Notes: generated by a model not told the origin, from the sequence alone. A stretch of 64,000 bases of DNA from Pararoseomonas sp. SCSIO 73927 (GCF_037040815.1 NZ_CP146232.1:2288501-2352500), one strand, 5' to 3'. Positions 25,582-33,812 are shown, counted from the stretch's first letter. A program made the numbers and translations.

Positions 25582-27087
25582 ATGAGTTGGAAGTCCCAGC
25601 GGGAGCGGGGCGGGGCGGCGCTGGCGCTGATGGCCTGGATCGCGCGGCACGCCGGCTGGCACCTCTCCTACGCGCTGCTCTTCCCCGTGACGTCCTACTT
25701 CCTCCTCACCGCGCCCGCGCGGCAGAAGGAAGCGGTGCGGCGGTTCCAGCGGCGGGCGCTGGGGCGGGAACCGGGCTGGCGCGACCTCTGGCGCCCCTAC
25801 TTCGCCTTCGCCGCTACGATGCTGGACCGGGTCTACCTGCTGCGCAGGGACACCCGAAACTTCGAGATCACCACCACCGGCCTGGACCTGCTGGACGCGC
25901 GCATCGCGGAGGGGCGGGGCTGCGTGCTGCTGGGCGCCCATCTCGGCAGCTTCGGCGCCATGCGGGCGCTCGCGGACGGGTGCCATGGCCGGGGGGGCTG
26001 CCCCGTGGAGGTGATGGCCTTCATGTACGAGGACAACGCGGCGCGCGCGAACGCCGTCTTCTCCGCCCTTTCGGCCGAAAAGGCAGAGCTCGTCGTGCCG
26101 CTCGGCCGCCCGGACTCCATGCTGCGCGCGAAGGAGTGCCTGGAGCGCGGCGGACTCGTCGGCATCCTGGCGGATCGCCGCCCCGCGGTGGGGGAGGACC
26201 GGGTGATGCCCGTGCCCTTCCTCGGCGCCCCCGCCCCCATGCCGGCCGGCCCGCACATCCTGGCCGCCGTGCTCGGCGCCCCCGTCATGCTCGCCTTCGG
26301 CATCTGGAAGGGCCCGCGCCGCTACGAGATCCGCTTCGAGCCCTTCGCCGACCGCCTGGTGCTGGACCGCCGCAACCGGGAGAGGGACCTGCGCACCAGC
26401 GCCGCCCGCTACGCCGCCGCGCTGGAGCGCGTGGCCCGGGACCATCCCGGCAACTGGTTCAACTTCTACGACTTCTGGGAGGAGATGTCCGAACCAGCCC
26501 CGCCCGCGCCCCGTCTCCTCCGCCGCGCCGCCCTCGTCCTGCCCCTCCTCGCCGCCCCTGCCTTGGCCTCCCCTGCCCTGGCCGCGGAAGGCGGGCTGGA
26601 AGCCGTGATGGCCGCCCTGGCCGCGGTGCGGAGGACGGAGGCCGATTTTGAGGAGCGGAAAGAGATCGCCGGGCTGGCCGACACCCTGCCGAGCCGCGGC
26701 ACCCTCCTCTGGCAGGCCCCGTCCACCCTGGAGAAGCGGGTGGTGGAACCCTTCGCCGAGCGCGTGACCGTCTCCGGCGACCGCGTGGTCTATGAGCGCC
26801 AGGGGCGGGAACGCCAGGAGGTGGACCTGAACGGGGCGCCGGAGGTGCGCGCCCTGGTGGAAGCCATCCGCTCCACCCTCGCCGGCGACCTGCCCACCCT
26901 GCGCCGCTTCTGGAAGCTGGAGTTCGAGGGCAGCCCGGCGGACTGGACCATCCGCCTCTCGCCCCTCTCCCCCAGGGTGGCGGCGGTCGTCCAGCGCGTG
27001 GCTATCCGGGGCAGCGGCGGCACCATCTCGCGGTTCGAGACGGTGGGGAACGAATCCTCGGTGATGGAGGTCAGGACGCGGCGGTGA
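25582..27087 (+). CDS. Fusion: LpxL-like acyltransferase with C-terminal LolA-like domain
   Basis: One unbroken frame of 501 residues joins two genes that are separate in aryl polyene loci. Residues 1-300 are a LpxL/COG4261-like membrane acyltransferase (WIARHAGWHLSYALLFPVTS, then GAHLGSFGAMRALADG, then GILADRRPAVGEDRVMPVPF, ending NWFNFYDFW). Its His120 motif has Gly at +5 where family members usually have an acidic residue. Residues 302-335 look like a signal peptide (LLRRAALVLPLLAAPAL, then ASPALAAEGG). Residues 336-501 are a LolA-like lipid-binding domain (TLLWQAPSTLEKRVVEPFAE, then VTVSGDRVVYERQGRERQEV). The topology would be acyltransferase inside, LolA part outside. ATG 26485 could start a separate LolA protein, but its Shine-Dalgarno lies too close. 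ATG 25582 is chosen over an upstream TTG. Confidence 0.82.
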   Translation: MSWKSQRERGGAALALMAWIARHAGWHLSYALLFPVTSYFLLTAPARQKEAVRRFQRRALGREPGWRDLWRPYFAFAATMLDRVYLLRRDTRNFEITTTGLDLLDARIAEGRGCVLLGAHLGSFGAMRALADGCHGRGGCPVEVMAFMYEDNAARANAVFSALSAEKAELVVPLGRPDSMLRAKECLERGGLVGILADRRPAVGEDRVMPVPFLGAPAPMPAGPHILAAVLGAPVMLAFGIWKGPRRYEIRFEPFADRLVLDRRNRERDLRTSAARYAAALERVARDHPGNWFNFYDFWEEMSEPAPPAPRLLRRAALVLPLLAAPALASPALAAEGGLEAVMAALAAVRRTEADFEERKEIAGLADTLPSRGTLLWQAPSTLEKRVVEPFAERVTVSGDRVVYERQGRERQEVDLNGAPEVRALVEAIRSTLAGDLPTLRRFWKLEFEGSPADWTIRLSPLSPRVAAVVQRVAIRGSGGTISRFETVGNESSVMEVRTRR

Positions 27088-27119
27088 TGCCGCGGCCGGT
27101 CCTGGACTGACAGGATGTC

Positions 27120-27231
27120 CCGGGGAGAGGAAGAAGGAATTCTTCCTCTCCCCGGACCCCTCTCCATCATCTTCTTCTGAATTTTGGTTCTACCCGGCTG
27201 ACAGTGCGCCTCGGGTTCATGACCCGAGGCG
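27120..27231 (+). repeat. Multi-hairpin intergenic element, copy E
   Basis: Hairpin 1 is a perfect 16-bp stem at 27120-27155, followed by CATCATCTTCTTCTG. Hairpin 2 is at 27207-27231 (arm CGCCTCGGGT, loop TCATG). The rest of the 27088-27389 gap is a diverged 3' part with a small ATGC-TTC-GCAT hairpin near 27342-27352, also seen in similar form in copy D. It sits between the convergent fusion gene and DUF2125 gene, so it may end transcripts from the left. Confidence 0.87.
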
Positions 27232-27389
27232 ATGGCGAGAGCAGGGATAAGCCCTTCACCCAGCCATCCCGCGTCAGGACGGGTGGCGGCAGCCGGATCG
27301 CGATGCAGGGGCCTCGGCCCACTGACTCGGGACAGATGCTTCGCATTTGCTCGGGGATTGCAGGCGGCGGCGCCCCCTTGCGAACCGCC

Positions 27390-28514
27390 TCACGGACCCG
27401 GCCCGCTTCTCTCGGCGGGCCCCGGCCAGACCAGGGCGGGCAGACGGGCGACGGGAATGCGGGCCACGGCGAGGCCCTGGCGCTCGAGGGTGAGGGGGAC
27501 CTCGATCTGGGGCGGCTCGCCTTCCGCGGGCGGGCGGGCGAGGGCGGTGACGACGCGCCGGGCCAGTGCGGCGTTGCGGGGGGTGACGAGGCCGGCGGCG
27601 GCGAGGGCGTCCAGCACGGCCTCCGCCCCGGTCAGCTTCAGGGTGCCGGCACCCATGGGCTGGAGAGTGTCGTCGAGGGCGATGGTGGCGGTAGCCCCGG
27701 CGGTGGCGGGGCCGAGGCGGAGCTGGAGATTGCGCAGTTCGAGGGTGCCGCCGGCGTCGCGCCAGGTGGCGGCGCGGTTGGTGGGGTTGCGGCCGCCGGG
27801 AAGCGGGCCGGTCAGGGCGGCGTCGATCCGCACGTCCTGGAGCGTCCGGCCGAGGGGGGTGGCGGTGGGGAGGGCGATGTTCGCCGCCTCGCCTTCCAGG
27901 CTGATGGCGGGCTCGCCCTCGATGGCGGTCGTGCGGCTGTCGAGGCTGAGGCGGGCGCTGCCGATGTCGAGGCCACCGGCGGCGGTGCCGATGCGGAGGC
28001 GGCCGGCCTCGAAGGTGCCGCCGCGGGGGAGGACGTTGGCCTGGAGGGGAACTCTCGCGGTCAGGCGGTCGGCGGCGAAGGGGATTTCCGTGGTGCCGAG
28101 GCGGAGGCGCTGGGGGCCGCCGGCGGCGATGCGCAACTCCCCCGGGCGGTGCATGGCGACGCGGAGGGTGACGACGGGGGCGGTCCAGTCGATGCCGCCG
28201 GGGAGGGTGGCCGCGGCGCCGGCGAGGCGGAACTCGCGCAGGCGCAGCGTGGCGGAGAAGGGCCAGCCGCCGCGGACAGGGGGCGCGTGGTCCACCCGCC
28301 AGCCGCTGGCGCGGCGGGCGCCGGCCCAGGCGTCGTAGCCGGCCTGCAGGCGGCCGGCCATGGCGTGCCAGAGGAGGGAGTGGGCCACCGCCAGCAGTAC
28401 GAGGAACAGGGCGCCGCCGAGGAGGAGCCGGCGCGGGCGTAGCCAGGGGCGGCCCGGGGACCTGGGGCCCGGGCTGGCCTCGGATGGGGAAGGGGAAGTG
28501 CGGGTGTCGCTCAC
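27390..28514 (-). CDS. DUF2125 domain-containing membrane-anchored protein
   Basis: A 374-residue protein with one N-terminal membrane segment (RRLLLGGALFLVLLAVAHSL) and a large periplasmic part made of repeated beta-strands, typical of the alphaproteobacterial DUF2125 family (AsmA/tubule-like beta folds). The segment RRASGWRVDHAPPVRGGWPF is the family's opening motif. GTG at 28514 (VSDTRTSPSPSEASPG) is chosen; the frame extends to 28655 but this would run into the divergent gene. No function is established; it may work in envelope lipid or membrane maintenance. Confidence 0.8.
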   Translation of the reverse strand: MSDTRTSPSPSEASPGPRSPGRPWLRPRRLLLGGALFLVLLAVAHSLLWHAMAGRLQAGYDAWAGARRASGWRVDHAPPVRGGWPFSATLRLREFRLAGAAATLPGGIDWTAPVVTLRVAMHRPGELRIAAGGPQRLRLGTTEIPFAADRLTARVPLQANVLPRGGTFEAGRLRIGTAAGGLDIGSARLSLDSRTTAIEGEPAISLEGEAANIALPTATPLGRTLQDVRIDAALTGPLPGGRNPTNRAATWRDAGGTLELRNLQLRLGPATAGATATIALDDTLQPMGAGTLKLTGAEAVLDALAAAGLVTPRNAALARRVVTALARPPAEGEPPQIEVPLTLERQGLAVARIPVARLPALVWPGPAERSGPGP

Positions 28515-28555
28515 GGGCGGGCATATGGGACCGGGCGGGGGGCTTGCCCAGCCCG

Positions 28556-28590
28556 CCGCGCGGGGTGGCCCTGGGGTGGCCCTGGGGTGG
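28556..28590. repeat. Three short tandem repeats in a divergent promoter region
   Basis: The 11-bp unit CCTGGGGTGGC occurs about three times in a row in the 103-base gap between the DUF2125 and ChaC-like genes. It is close to where divergent promoters must lie. It could be a regulator site or a slippage product. Confidence 0.6.
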
Positions 28591-28617
28591 ATCGGGGACG
28601 GGATCCCCCTATCTTGC

Positions 28618-29274
28618 ATGGCCAGGACCATGACCGACGCCCCGCCAGACCTCACTGTCCTCGACCCCGGCGCCCTCGACCCCGCTTCCCTGGATCCCGC
28701 GCCGATGCTGGACCCGGACGGTTCGCTCTACGTGTTCGGCTACGGATCCCTGATCTGGAAGCCGGGCTTCACCTTCGATTCGGCCCATCCGGCCCTGCTG
28801 CGCGGGTTCCACCGGCGCTTCTGCATCTGGTCCCGCAGCTACCGGGGCACGCCGGAGATGCCGGGGCTGGTTCTCGGGCTGGACCGGGGCGGGTCCTGCC
28901 GGGGGGTGGCGTTCCGCGTAGCGGCGCCGCGGGCGGCGGAGGTGCTCGCCTATCTGAACGAGCGGGAGATGTCGGGGGACGTGTACCACCGGCGGCTGCT
29001 GCCCGTGCGGCTGCTGGACGGGGCCAAGGGTGGGGGTGGGGGTGGGGGCGGGGGTGGGGTGCGGCGGGCGGTGGCCTTCGTGGCGGACCGCCGGGCGGGA
29101 TCCTACTGCGGGGCGCTGGAGCCGGATGCGGCGGCGGCGGCCATCGCGCGGGGGCACGGGGTGATGGGGCCGAACAGGGACTACCTGCTCAACACGGTGG
29201 CGCATTTGCGCGAGATGGGGGTGCGGGACGCGGGGCTGGACCGGATCGCGGCGTTGCTGGAGCCGGCGGGGTAG
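28618..29274 (+). CDS. ChaC-like gamma-glutamylcyclotransferase with poly-Gly insert
   Basis: A 218-residue enzyme that splits glutathione (or gamma-glutamyl peptides) into 5-oxoproline and Cys-Gly. LYVFGYGSLIWKPGFTFDSA is the substrate-binding signature; FCIWSRSYRGTPEMPGLVLG and YLNEREMSGDVYHRR (catalytic Glu) follow. A run of ten Gly (G-rich DNA at 29028-29059) splits the domain between LLDGAK and VRRAVAFVADR; it is not usual in the family and probably forms a flexible loop. ATG 28618 or 28630 can start it. Glutathione synthase is encoded 1 kb away. Confidence 0.9.
   Translation: MARTMTDAPPDLTVLDPGALDPASLDPAPMLDPDGSLYVFGYGSLIWKPGFTFDSAHPALLRGFHRRFCIWSRSYRGTPEMPGLVLGLDRGGSCRGVAFRVAAPRAAEVLAYLNEREMSGDVYHRRLLPVRLLDGAKGGGGGGGGGGVRRAVAFVADRRAGSYCGALEPDAAAAAIARGHGVMGPNRDYLLNTVAHLREMGVRDAGLDRIAALLEPAG
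29028..29059 (+). repeat. G-run tract (possible G-quadruplex) coding for poly-glycine
   Basis: Six runs of three to five G spaced by single T or C lie within the ChaC-like gene. Four such runs are enough for a G-quadruplex on the coding strand. Length changes by three bases would only alter the Gly count; other changes would shift the frame. Confidence 0.75.
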
Positions 29275-29278
29275 CTCT

Positions 29279-29295
29279 CGGGGGCGTTGCCCCCG
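29279..29295 (+). terminator. Possible terminator hairpin after the ChaC-like gene
   Basis: A 7-bp stem (arm CGGGGGC, loop GTT) begins four bases after the stop codon, between two convergent genes. No T run follows, so the call is tentative. Confidence 0.45.
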
Positions 29296-29332
29296 GGCAG
29301 GCGCGAGGCTTGGCGATGGAGGGCGGGCCTGG

Positions 29333-30235
29333 CTAGGTGCGTTCCGGGGATGGGAGCACCTGCGCCAGCACGCCGCCGCCGATCACGAGCACGGCACCGA
29401 ACAGGCCCAGGGGCGTCGGCGTGGCATGCAGGACGAGGGCGTCGAGCGCCATGGCCCAGAGGAGTCCGGAGAACTGCCACGGTGCCAGGCGCGACGCCTC
29501 GCCCCGGTGCAGCGCCGCCGCGATGCTCCCCAGTGCGGCCGTCTGGACGGCGGTCACCACCACGATCAGCCCGGCGGATACGGGGCTGACGGGGCGCCAA
29601 TCGGCGGCGACCGGCACGGCCAGCAGGACAACCCCGACCAGGGCGACTTGCATGATCGTGTCGAGCGTGGTGGCGACCTCGCGGAGGCGCCGGATGACGA
29701 TCTGATAGGCGGCGTAGGTGAGCGCGCCCGCGAAGGCCGCCGCGATGCCGGCTAGGCTCGCCTCCCCGCCCGGCCTGACGATCAGCAGCATGCCGGCGAA
29801 GCCGATGGAGGTCCCGAGCCAGCGGCCCAGCGAGACCCGTTCGCGCAGGAACAGCCCGCCGAGGAGCGCGAGCAGCAGCGGTGCGGTGAAGCCGAGGGCC
29901 GATGCGGCGGTGACGGACAGGAGCGTGTAGGCGAGCACCGCGAGCGCGTTCGAGACGACGAGCGCGACTGCCGCCGCCCGCTGCTGCCACGCGCTCTCGG
30001 GCCGCAGCAGGCGCCGCCACGTCATTCGGCTCCCCGGCCAGGCGGTCGCGGCCAGGACGACCACAAGGATCACGACGCAGCGGAGGAAGGTGACCTGCAG
30101 CGGGCTCAGGCCGTGGTCCGTGACGAGGTTCCTGGAGAGCGCATAGCCCAGGACGTAGAGGAGCCCCGAGAGGACCGTGAGCCCGATGGCGGCCGAGGCC
30201 ATCGAGCCCTGGCGGATTTCCGTGCCCGTCCTCAC
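29333..30235 (-). CDS. EamA family (DMT) transporter
   Basis: A 300-residue inner-membrane protein with about ten membrane segments in two EamA repeats: TVLSGLLYVLGYALSRNLVT to the first half, and SLAGIAAAFAGALTYAAYQI starting the second. LGFTAPLLLALLGGLFLRER is the typical end of the first repeat. Family members export amino acids, nucleobases or other metabolites. The start used is the upstream one; an internal ATG at MASAAIGL (12 residues on) is also possible. The gene is downstream of gshB on the same strand, 30 bases away, so a shared transcript is possible. Confidence 0.88.
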   Translation of the reverse strand: MRTGTEIRQGSMASAAIGLTVLSGLLYVLGYALSRNLVTDHGLSPLQVTFLRCVVILVVVLAATAWPGSRMTWRRLLRPESAWQQRAAAVALVVSNALAVLAYTLLSVTAASALGFTAPLLLALLGGLFLRERVSLGRWLGTSIGFAGMLLIVRPGGEASLAGIAAAFAGALTYAAYQIVIRRLREVATTLDTIMQVALVGVVLLAVPVAADWRPVSPVSAGLIVVVTAVQTAALGSIAAALHRGEASRLAPWQFSGLLWAMALDALVLHATPTPLGLFGAVLVIGGGVLAQVLPSPERT

Positions 30236-30264
30236 CGCCCTGGGGCCACTCTCTCGGGATTAGC

Positions 30265-31212
30265 TCAGCGCTTCGCCTCGATGGCGTCCCAGATGGCCTT
30301 CTCCAGGTGGACGCCGTCGAAGCGGGCAACCTCCTGCAGGCCGGTGGGGGAGGTGACGTTGATCTCCGTCAGGTAGCCGCCGATCACGTCGATGCCGACG
30401 AAGATCATGCCGCGGGCCTTCAGCTCCGGCCCGATGGCGGCGCAGATCTCGCGCTCGCGGTCCGTCAGTGTCGTCTGCACGGCCACCCCGCCGACATGCA
30501 TGTTGGAGCGGGCCTCGCCCTCCGCGGGGACGCGGTTGATGGCGCCCATGGGCTCGCCGTCCACGAGGATGATGCGCTTGTCGCCCTGGCGCACGGCGGG
30601 GACGTATTTCTGGATCACCAGGGGCTCGCGGGAGCGCTCCGTGAACATCTCGATGAGGGAGTTCAGGTTGGAATCGTCGGGCCGGAGGTGGAAGACGCCC
30701 GCGCCGCCATTGCCGAAGAGCGGTTTCACGATGATGTCCCCGTGCCTCTCGCGGAAGCGCATGATCCTCGTGCGGTCCGCGGTGACGAGGGTTTCCGGCA
30801 TGAGGTCCGGGAAGTGGGTGACGAAGAGCTTCTCCGGGGCGTTGCGGACGCTGGCCGGGTCGTTCACCACGAGCGTCTTCGGGTGGATGTGCTCCAGGAT
30901 GTGGGTGGCGGTGATGTAGGCCATGTCGAAGGGCGGGTCCTGACGCATGAGGACCACGTCCGCGTCGCGGCCGAGGTCCAGCTCCACGCGCTCGCCGAAG
31001 GTGTAGTGGTTCCCCTTCACGCGCCGGACCTCGACGGGGTGGGCCCAGGCGGTGACGCGGCCGCCATGCAGGGCCAGGTCGCGCACGTGGTAGTGCCAGA
31101 GGGCGTGGCCGCGGGCCTGGGCCTCCAGCATCAGGGCGAAGGTGCTGTCGCCCTCGATCCCGATGCCTTCCATCGGGTCCATCTGCACCGCTACCCGCAG
31201 GGTCTTCGCCAT
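30265..31212 (-). CDS. gshB: Glutathione synthase
   Basis: A 315-residue ATP-grasp ligase that joins gamma-glutamylcysteine and glycine. [20 protein letters not shown] is the GshB-specific start, [20 protein letters not shown] binds the substrate, [18 protein letters not shown] is the glycine-rich ATP loop, [18 protein letters not shown] the family signature, and [18 protein letters not shown] the metal-binding C-terminus. Length matches E. coli GshB. It lies close to a ChaC-like glutathione-degrading enzyme on the other strand. Confidence 0.96.
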   Translation of the reverse strand: MAKTLRVAVQMDPMEGIGIEGDSTFALMLEAQARGHALWHYHVRDLALHGGRVTAWAHPVEVRRVKGNHYTFGERVELDLGRDADVVLMRQDPPFDMAYITATHILEHIHPKTLVVNDPASVRNAPEKLFVTHFPDLMPETLVTADRTRIMRFRERHGDIIVKPLFGNGGAGVFHLRPDDSNLNSLIEMFTERSREPLVIQKYVPAVRQGDKRIILVDGEPMGAINRVPAEGEARSNMHVGGVAVQTTLTDREREICAAIGPELKARGMIFVGIDVIGGYLTEINVTSPTGLQEVARFDGVHLEKAIWDAIEAKR

Positions 31213-31308
31213 GGGTGTCCGTCCGTGATCTTCGTGGGGGGATCGTCGTGGGAAATCGTCTTCGGCGGTGTTGGTGGCATTCCCTGGCGCGGTACGCCAG
31301 GGGGCGAA

Positions 31309-31341
31309 GGGCGGGACAGGCCTTGAGGGGCTTTCCCGCCC
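31309..31341 (-). terminator. Candidate terminator between the SRPBCC gene and gshB
   Basis: On the minus strand, GGGCGGGA and TCCCGCCC can pair as an 8-bp stem with a 17-nt loop, 17 bases after the SRPBCC stop. A second perfect dyad, CCCTGGCG with loop CGGTA, lies at 31282-31302 before gshB and could be a terminator or a regulator site. Confidence 0.5.
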
Positions 31342-31357
31342 TCCCGGTCCTTCGGAG

Positions 31358-31831
31358 TCAGAGGCGGCCCTCGGCCAGCAGCTCGCGGGTGCGCTTCAGG
31401 GTGGAGAGCAGGGCGGCCCGGTAGCCCTTGTCGCTGTCGAACTGCGCCTGCTCCGCCCGTTCCTCGGGGCCGTCCGGCTCGCGGCCGCGCAGGCCGAGGA
31501 GGCAGTAGAAGCGGAGCTGGAGAGCGCCGGAGTCGTCCTCGTAGAGCTCGTTGACGATGGCGCCCTCACGCGGGCCGGTGGCCTGGAAGAAGGTGACCTT
31601 GCTCTCCGGCTCGAAGGCGATGATCTCGCGCAGCCCGGCGCCGGCGATCGTGGCCTCGCGGACGATGTGGGTCGCGCTCTCCTCCACCACGTCGCAGCGG
31701 GTGCAGAGGCCGGGGGGCAGGAAGAGGCGGGCGTCGCGGGCCTTGAGGACGAGGCCGGCCCAGGCCTGGGCGCGGGTCAGCGGGGTCTCGCCTTCCGGGT
31801 TCACCGGGACGGTCGCGGTCGAGTAGATCAT
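31358..31831 (-). CDS. SRPBCC family protein (DUF1857/AtaL-like)
   Basis: A 157-residue START-like fold protein. [20 protein letters not shown] is the typical opening of the DUF1857/AtaL-like group, and [20 protein letters not shown] its next conserved block. Such proteins bind hydrophobic ligands in a deep cavity. AGGAA lies eight bases before the ATG at 31831. It follows the NmrA-like reductase on the same strand after 40 bases; together they look like a small oxidoreductase/ligand-binding operon controlled by the LysR protein divergent from it. Confidence 0.85.
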   Translation of the reverse strand: MIYSTATVPVNPEGETPLTRAQAWAGLVLKARDARLFLPPGLCTRCDVVEESATHIVREATIAGAGLREIIAFEPESKVTFFQATGPREGAIVNELYEDDSGALQLRFYCLLGLRGREPDGPEERAEQAQFDSDKGYRAALLSTLKRTRELLAEGRL

Positions 31832-31871
31832 GGCGGCGGTTCCTGTCTCGGGGGTGCGGGGTTGCGGGGTG

Positions 31872-32735
31872 TCAGGCCGCAGCTTCGGCGGCAAAGTCGC
31901 GGTAGGAGCGGAGGGGGCGGCCGAGCAGCGCGGTCAGGCGCTCGACGTCGCCGGGCTCGGGGATCATCCCGTCCGTGAGGAAGCGCTCGCTCATCAGGCG
32001 CATGTCGTAGGCCATCCAGGGCGGCATGAAGGCCTGGAGGTTCCGCTCGAGGCCGGCGGTGTCGTCGCCGCCATAGGCGACGGGGCGTTGCAGCACCCCC
32101 GACCAGATGGCGGCGACGTCCGCGCCGGTCAGGGTCTGCGGGCCGACGACGTTGATCGTGCTGGAAGGCAGGGGCGCGGCGGCGCGGTCGCGGCGCAGCA
32201 GCTCGATCGCGGCGATCTCGGCGATGTCGCGCGCATCGGCCATGGTAAGGCCCTTGTCGCCGAGAGGCATGGGGTAGACGCCGTGGTTCAGCACGACGTC
32301 GCGCACCATGAGGTCGTTGTGCATGAAGTAGGCGGGGCGGAGGATCGTGGCGGAGAAGCCCATCCGCCCGATCATCCGCTCCACGCCGAACTTGCCGGCG
32401 AAGTGGGGCACGTTCACGTAGACATCGCTGTGGATGACGGAGAGGTAGACGATCCGCTCCACCCCGGCCTCGCGGGCGAGGTTGAGGGCGACGAGGGCCT
32501 GGGTGAATTCGTCGGGCACCACCGCGTTCAGCAGGAAGAGGGTGGAGGCATCCTCGAGAGCGCGGCGGAGGGAGCCGATGTCGAGCAGGTCGCCCTTCGC
32601 GACCTCGACGCCCGCGGGGAGGTTCGCCTTCGCGGGATCGCGGACGAGGGCGCGGATGTCGGCGCCGCGGGCGGCGAGTTGGGTGACGACATGGCGGCCG
32701 ATGCTGCCGGTGGCGCCGGTGACGAGGATGGTCAT
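31872..32735 (-). CDS. NmrA-like NAD(P)-binding oxidoreductase
   Basis: A 287-residue atypical short-chain dehydrogenase. MTILVTGATGSIGRHVVTQL holds the Rossmann G-x-x-G-x-x-G loop, IRALVRDPAKANLPAGVEVA the cofactor-selecting Arg typical of NmrA/quinone reductase types, and LRPAYFMHNDLMVRDVV the later core. The family includes quinone reductases and redox sensors. GGAG is eight bases before the ATG at 32735. A much longer open frame continues upstream to 35495 but is antisense to the LysR, aroE and coaE genes and is not coding. Confidence 0.9.
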   Translation of the reverse strand: MTILVTGATGSIGRHVVTQLAARGADIRALVRDPAKANLPAGVEVAKGDLLDIGSLRRALEDASTLFLLNAVVPDEFTQALVALNLAREAGVERIVYLSVIHSDVYVNVPHFAGKFGVERMIGRMGFSATILRPAYFMHNDLMVRDVVLNHGVYPMPLGDKGLTMADARDIAEIAAIELLRRDRAAAPLPSSTINVVGPQTLTGADVAAIWSGVLQRPVAYGGDDTAGLERNLQAFMPPWMAYDMRLMSERFLTDGMIPEPGDVERLTALLGRPLRSYRDFAAEAAA

Positions 32736-32752
32736 AGGGATCACTCCGGGTT

Positions 32753-32857
32753 GGTGCCTGGAAAGGCTGGTGCCTGGAAAGGCTGGTGTATGGGACGCCC
32801 CGAAGATGATCGGTCCACACTTGGCCCGGGAGACGGTATGTTGGGACAGACCGTCCC
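32753..32857. promoter_or_regulatory. Divergent control region NmrA-LysR: tandem repeat and dyads
   Basis: A 16-bp unit GGTGCCTGGAAAGGCT is repeated head-to-tail at 32753-32768 and 32769-32784, with a partial third. Further right, GACGGT (32832-32837) and ACCGTC (32850-32855) form a 6-bp dyad with a 12-base spacer, and GGGAC/GTCCC (32843-32857) a nested dyad. Placement between divergent genes, one a LysR regulator, fits an autoregulated operator. Confidence 0.55.
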
Positions 32858-32870
32858 GCTGGTGGAACAC

Positions 32871-33764
32871 ATGGACCTTCTCGCCCTCGCTGACTTCAAC
32901 CTGGTGGCCGGGCACGGCGGGTTCGGGCGGGCGGCGCGCGCCAGCGGGCGGCCGAAAGCGACGCTGTCCCGGCGGGTGGGGGAGCTGGAGGCGGCGCTCG
33001 GGCTGCGGCTGTTCGAGCGCGGGGCACGGGCGCTGCGGCTGACGCAGGAGGGGCGGGCGCTGCACGAGCGGGCGGGGGCGCTGCTGACGGAGCTGGAGGA
33101 GACGGCGGCGGCGATCGCCTCGGGCGGGGACCGGCCGCGGGGGAGGCTGCGGATCAGCGCGCCGCTGCTCTTCTCCCAGACGGCGATGGGAGGTCTGGCG
33201 GCGGGGTTCGCGCTGCGGTTCCCGGAGGTGCGGCTGGAGGTCACGACGGAGGACCGGGCCGTGGACATGGTGGAGGAGGGGTTCGACCTGGTGATCCGGG
33301 TGAACCCGGATCGGGATGAGAGCCTGGTCGGGCGGGCCTTCCTGCGGGATCGGCTGGTGGTGGTGGCGACCCCCGGGCTGGCGAGGCCTGCGGGGGAGGC
33401 GGCGGTTCCGGCGGTGGTGCGCGGGGCGGGGGAGGGGGCCGGGGTCTGGGAGGTGGTAGGGGCGAAGGGACGGTCGGGGATCGCGGTGGATCCGGTGCTG
33501 CGGCTGTCCTCGCTCGTCATGGTGCGGGACGCGGTGCGGGCGGGGGTGGGGGCCGCGCGGCTGCCGGTCTCGCTCGTCGGCCGCGACCTGGCCGCGGGAA
33601 GGCTGGTGCACTGGGGCGACGTAGACGGGCCGGAGATTGCGCTCTGGGCGCTGTACCCCTCGCGGCGGCTGCTGAGCGCGCGCGTCTCCGCCTTTCTGGA
33701 TTTCCTGAAGGAGGCTTTCCCCACGGGGGCGCCGGAGGAGCTGGCGGCCTATGTCGGGGGGTAG
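32871..33764 (+). CDS. LysR family transcriptional regulator
   Basis: A 297-residue regulator. The N-terminal winged helix reads LLALADFNLVAGHGGFGRAA and RASGRPKATLSRRVGELEAA, with LGLRLFERGARALRLTQEGR after it. The rest is the periplasmic-binding-like effector domain (GRLRISAPLLFSQTAMGGLA onward), shaped like the CrgA/DsdC-type group. ATG 32871 is chosen by family alignment; ATG 32838 is in frame, has GGGAG before it and would add 11 residues. It is divergent from the NmrA-like gene and probably controls it. Confidence 0.9.
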   Translation: MDLLALADFNLVAGHGGFGRAARASGRPKATLSRRVGELEAALGLRLFERGARALRLTQEGRALHERAGALLTELEETAAAIASGGDRPRGRLRISAPLLFSQTAMGGLAAGFALRFPEVRLEVTTEDRAVDMVEEGFDLVIRVNPDRDESLVGRAFLRDRLVVVATPGLARPAGEAAVPAVVRGAGEGAGVWEVVGAKGRSGIAVDPVLRLSSLVMVRDAVRAGVGAARLPVSLVGRDLAAGRLVHWGDVDGPEIALWALYPSRRLLSARVSAFLDFLKEAFPTGAPEELAAYVGG

Positions 33765-33812
33765 GGCGGGCGCCCTCTGCCCCCGGCGGCGGGGCTGGGC
33801 TATGGCCGGGGG

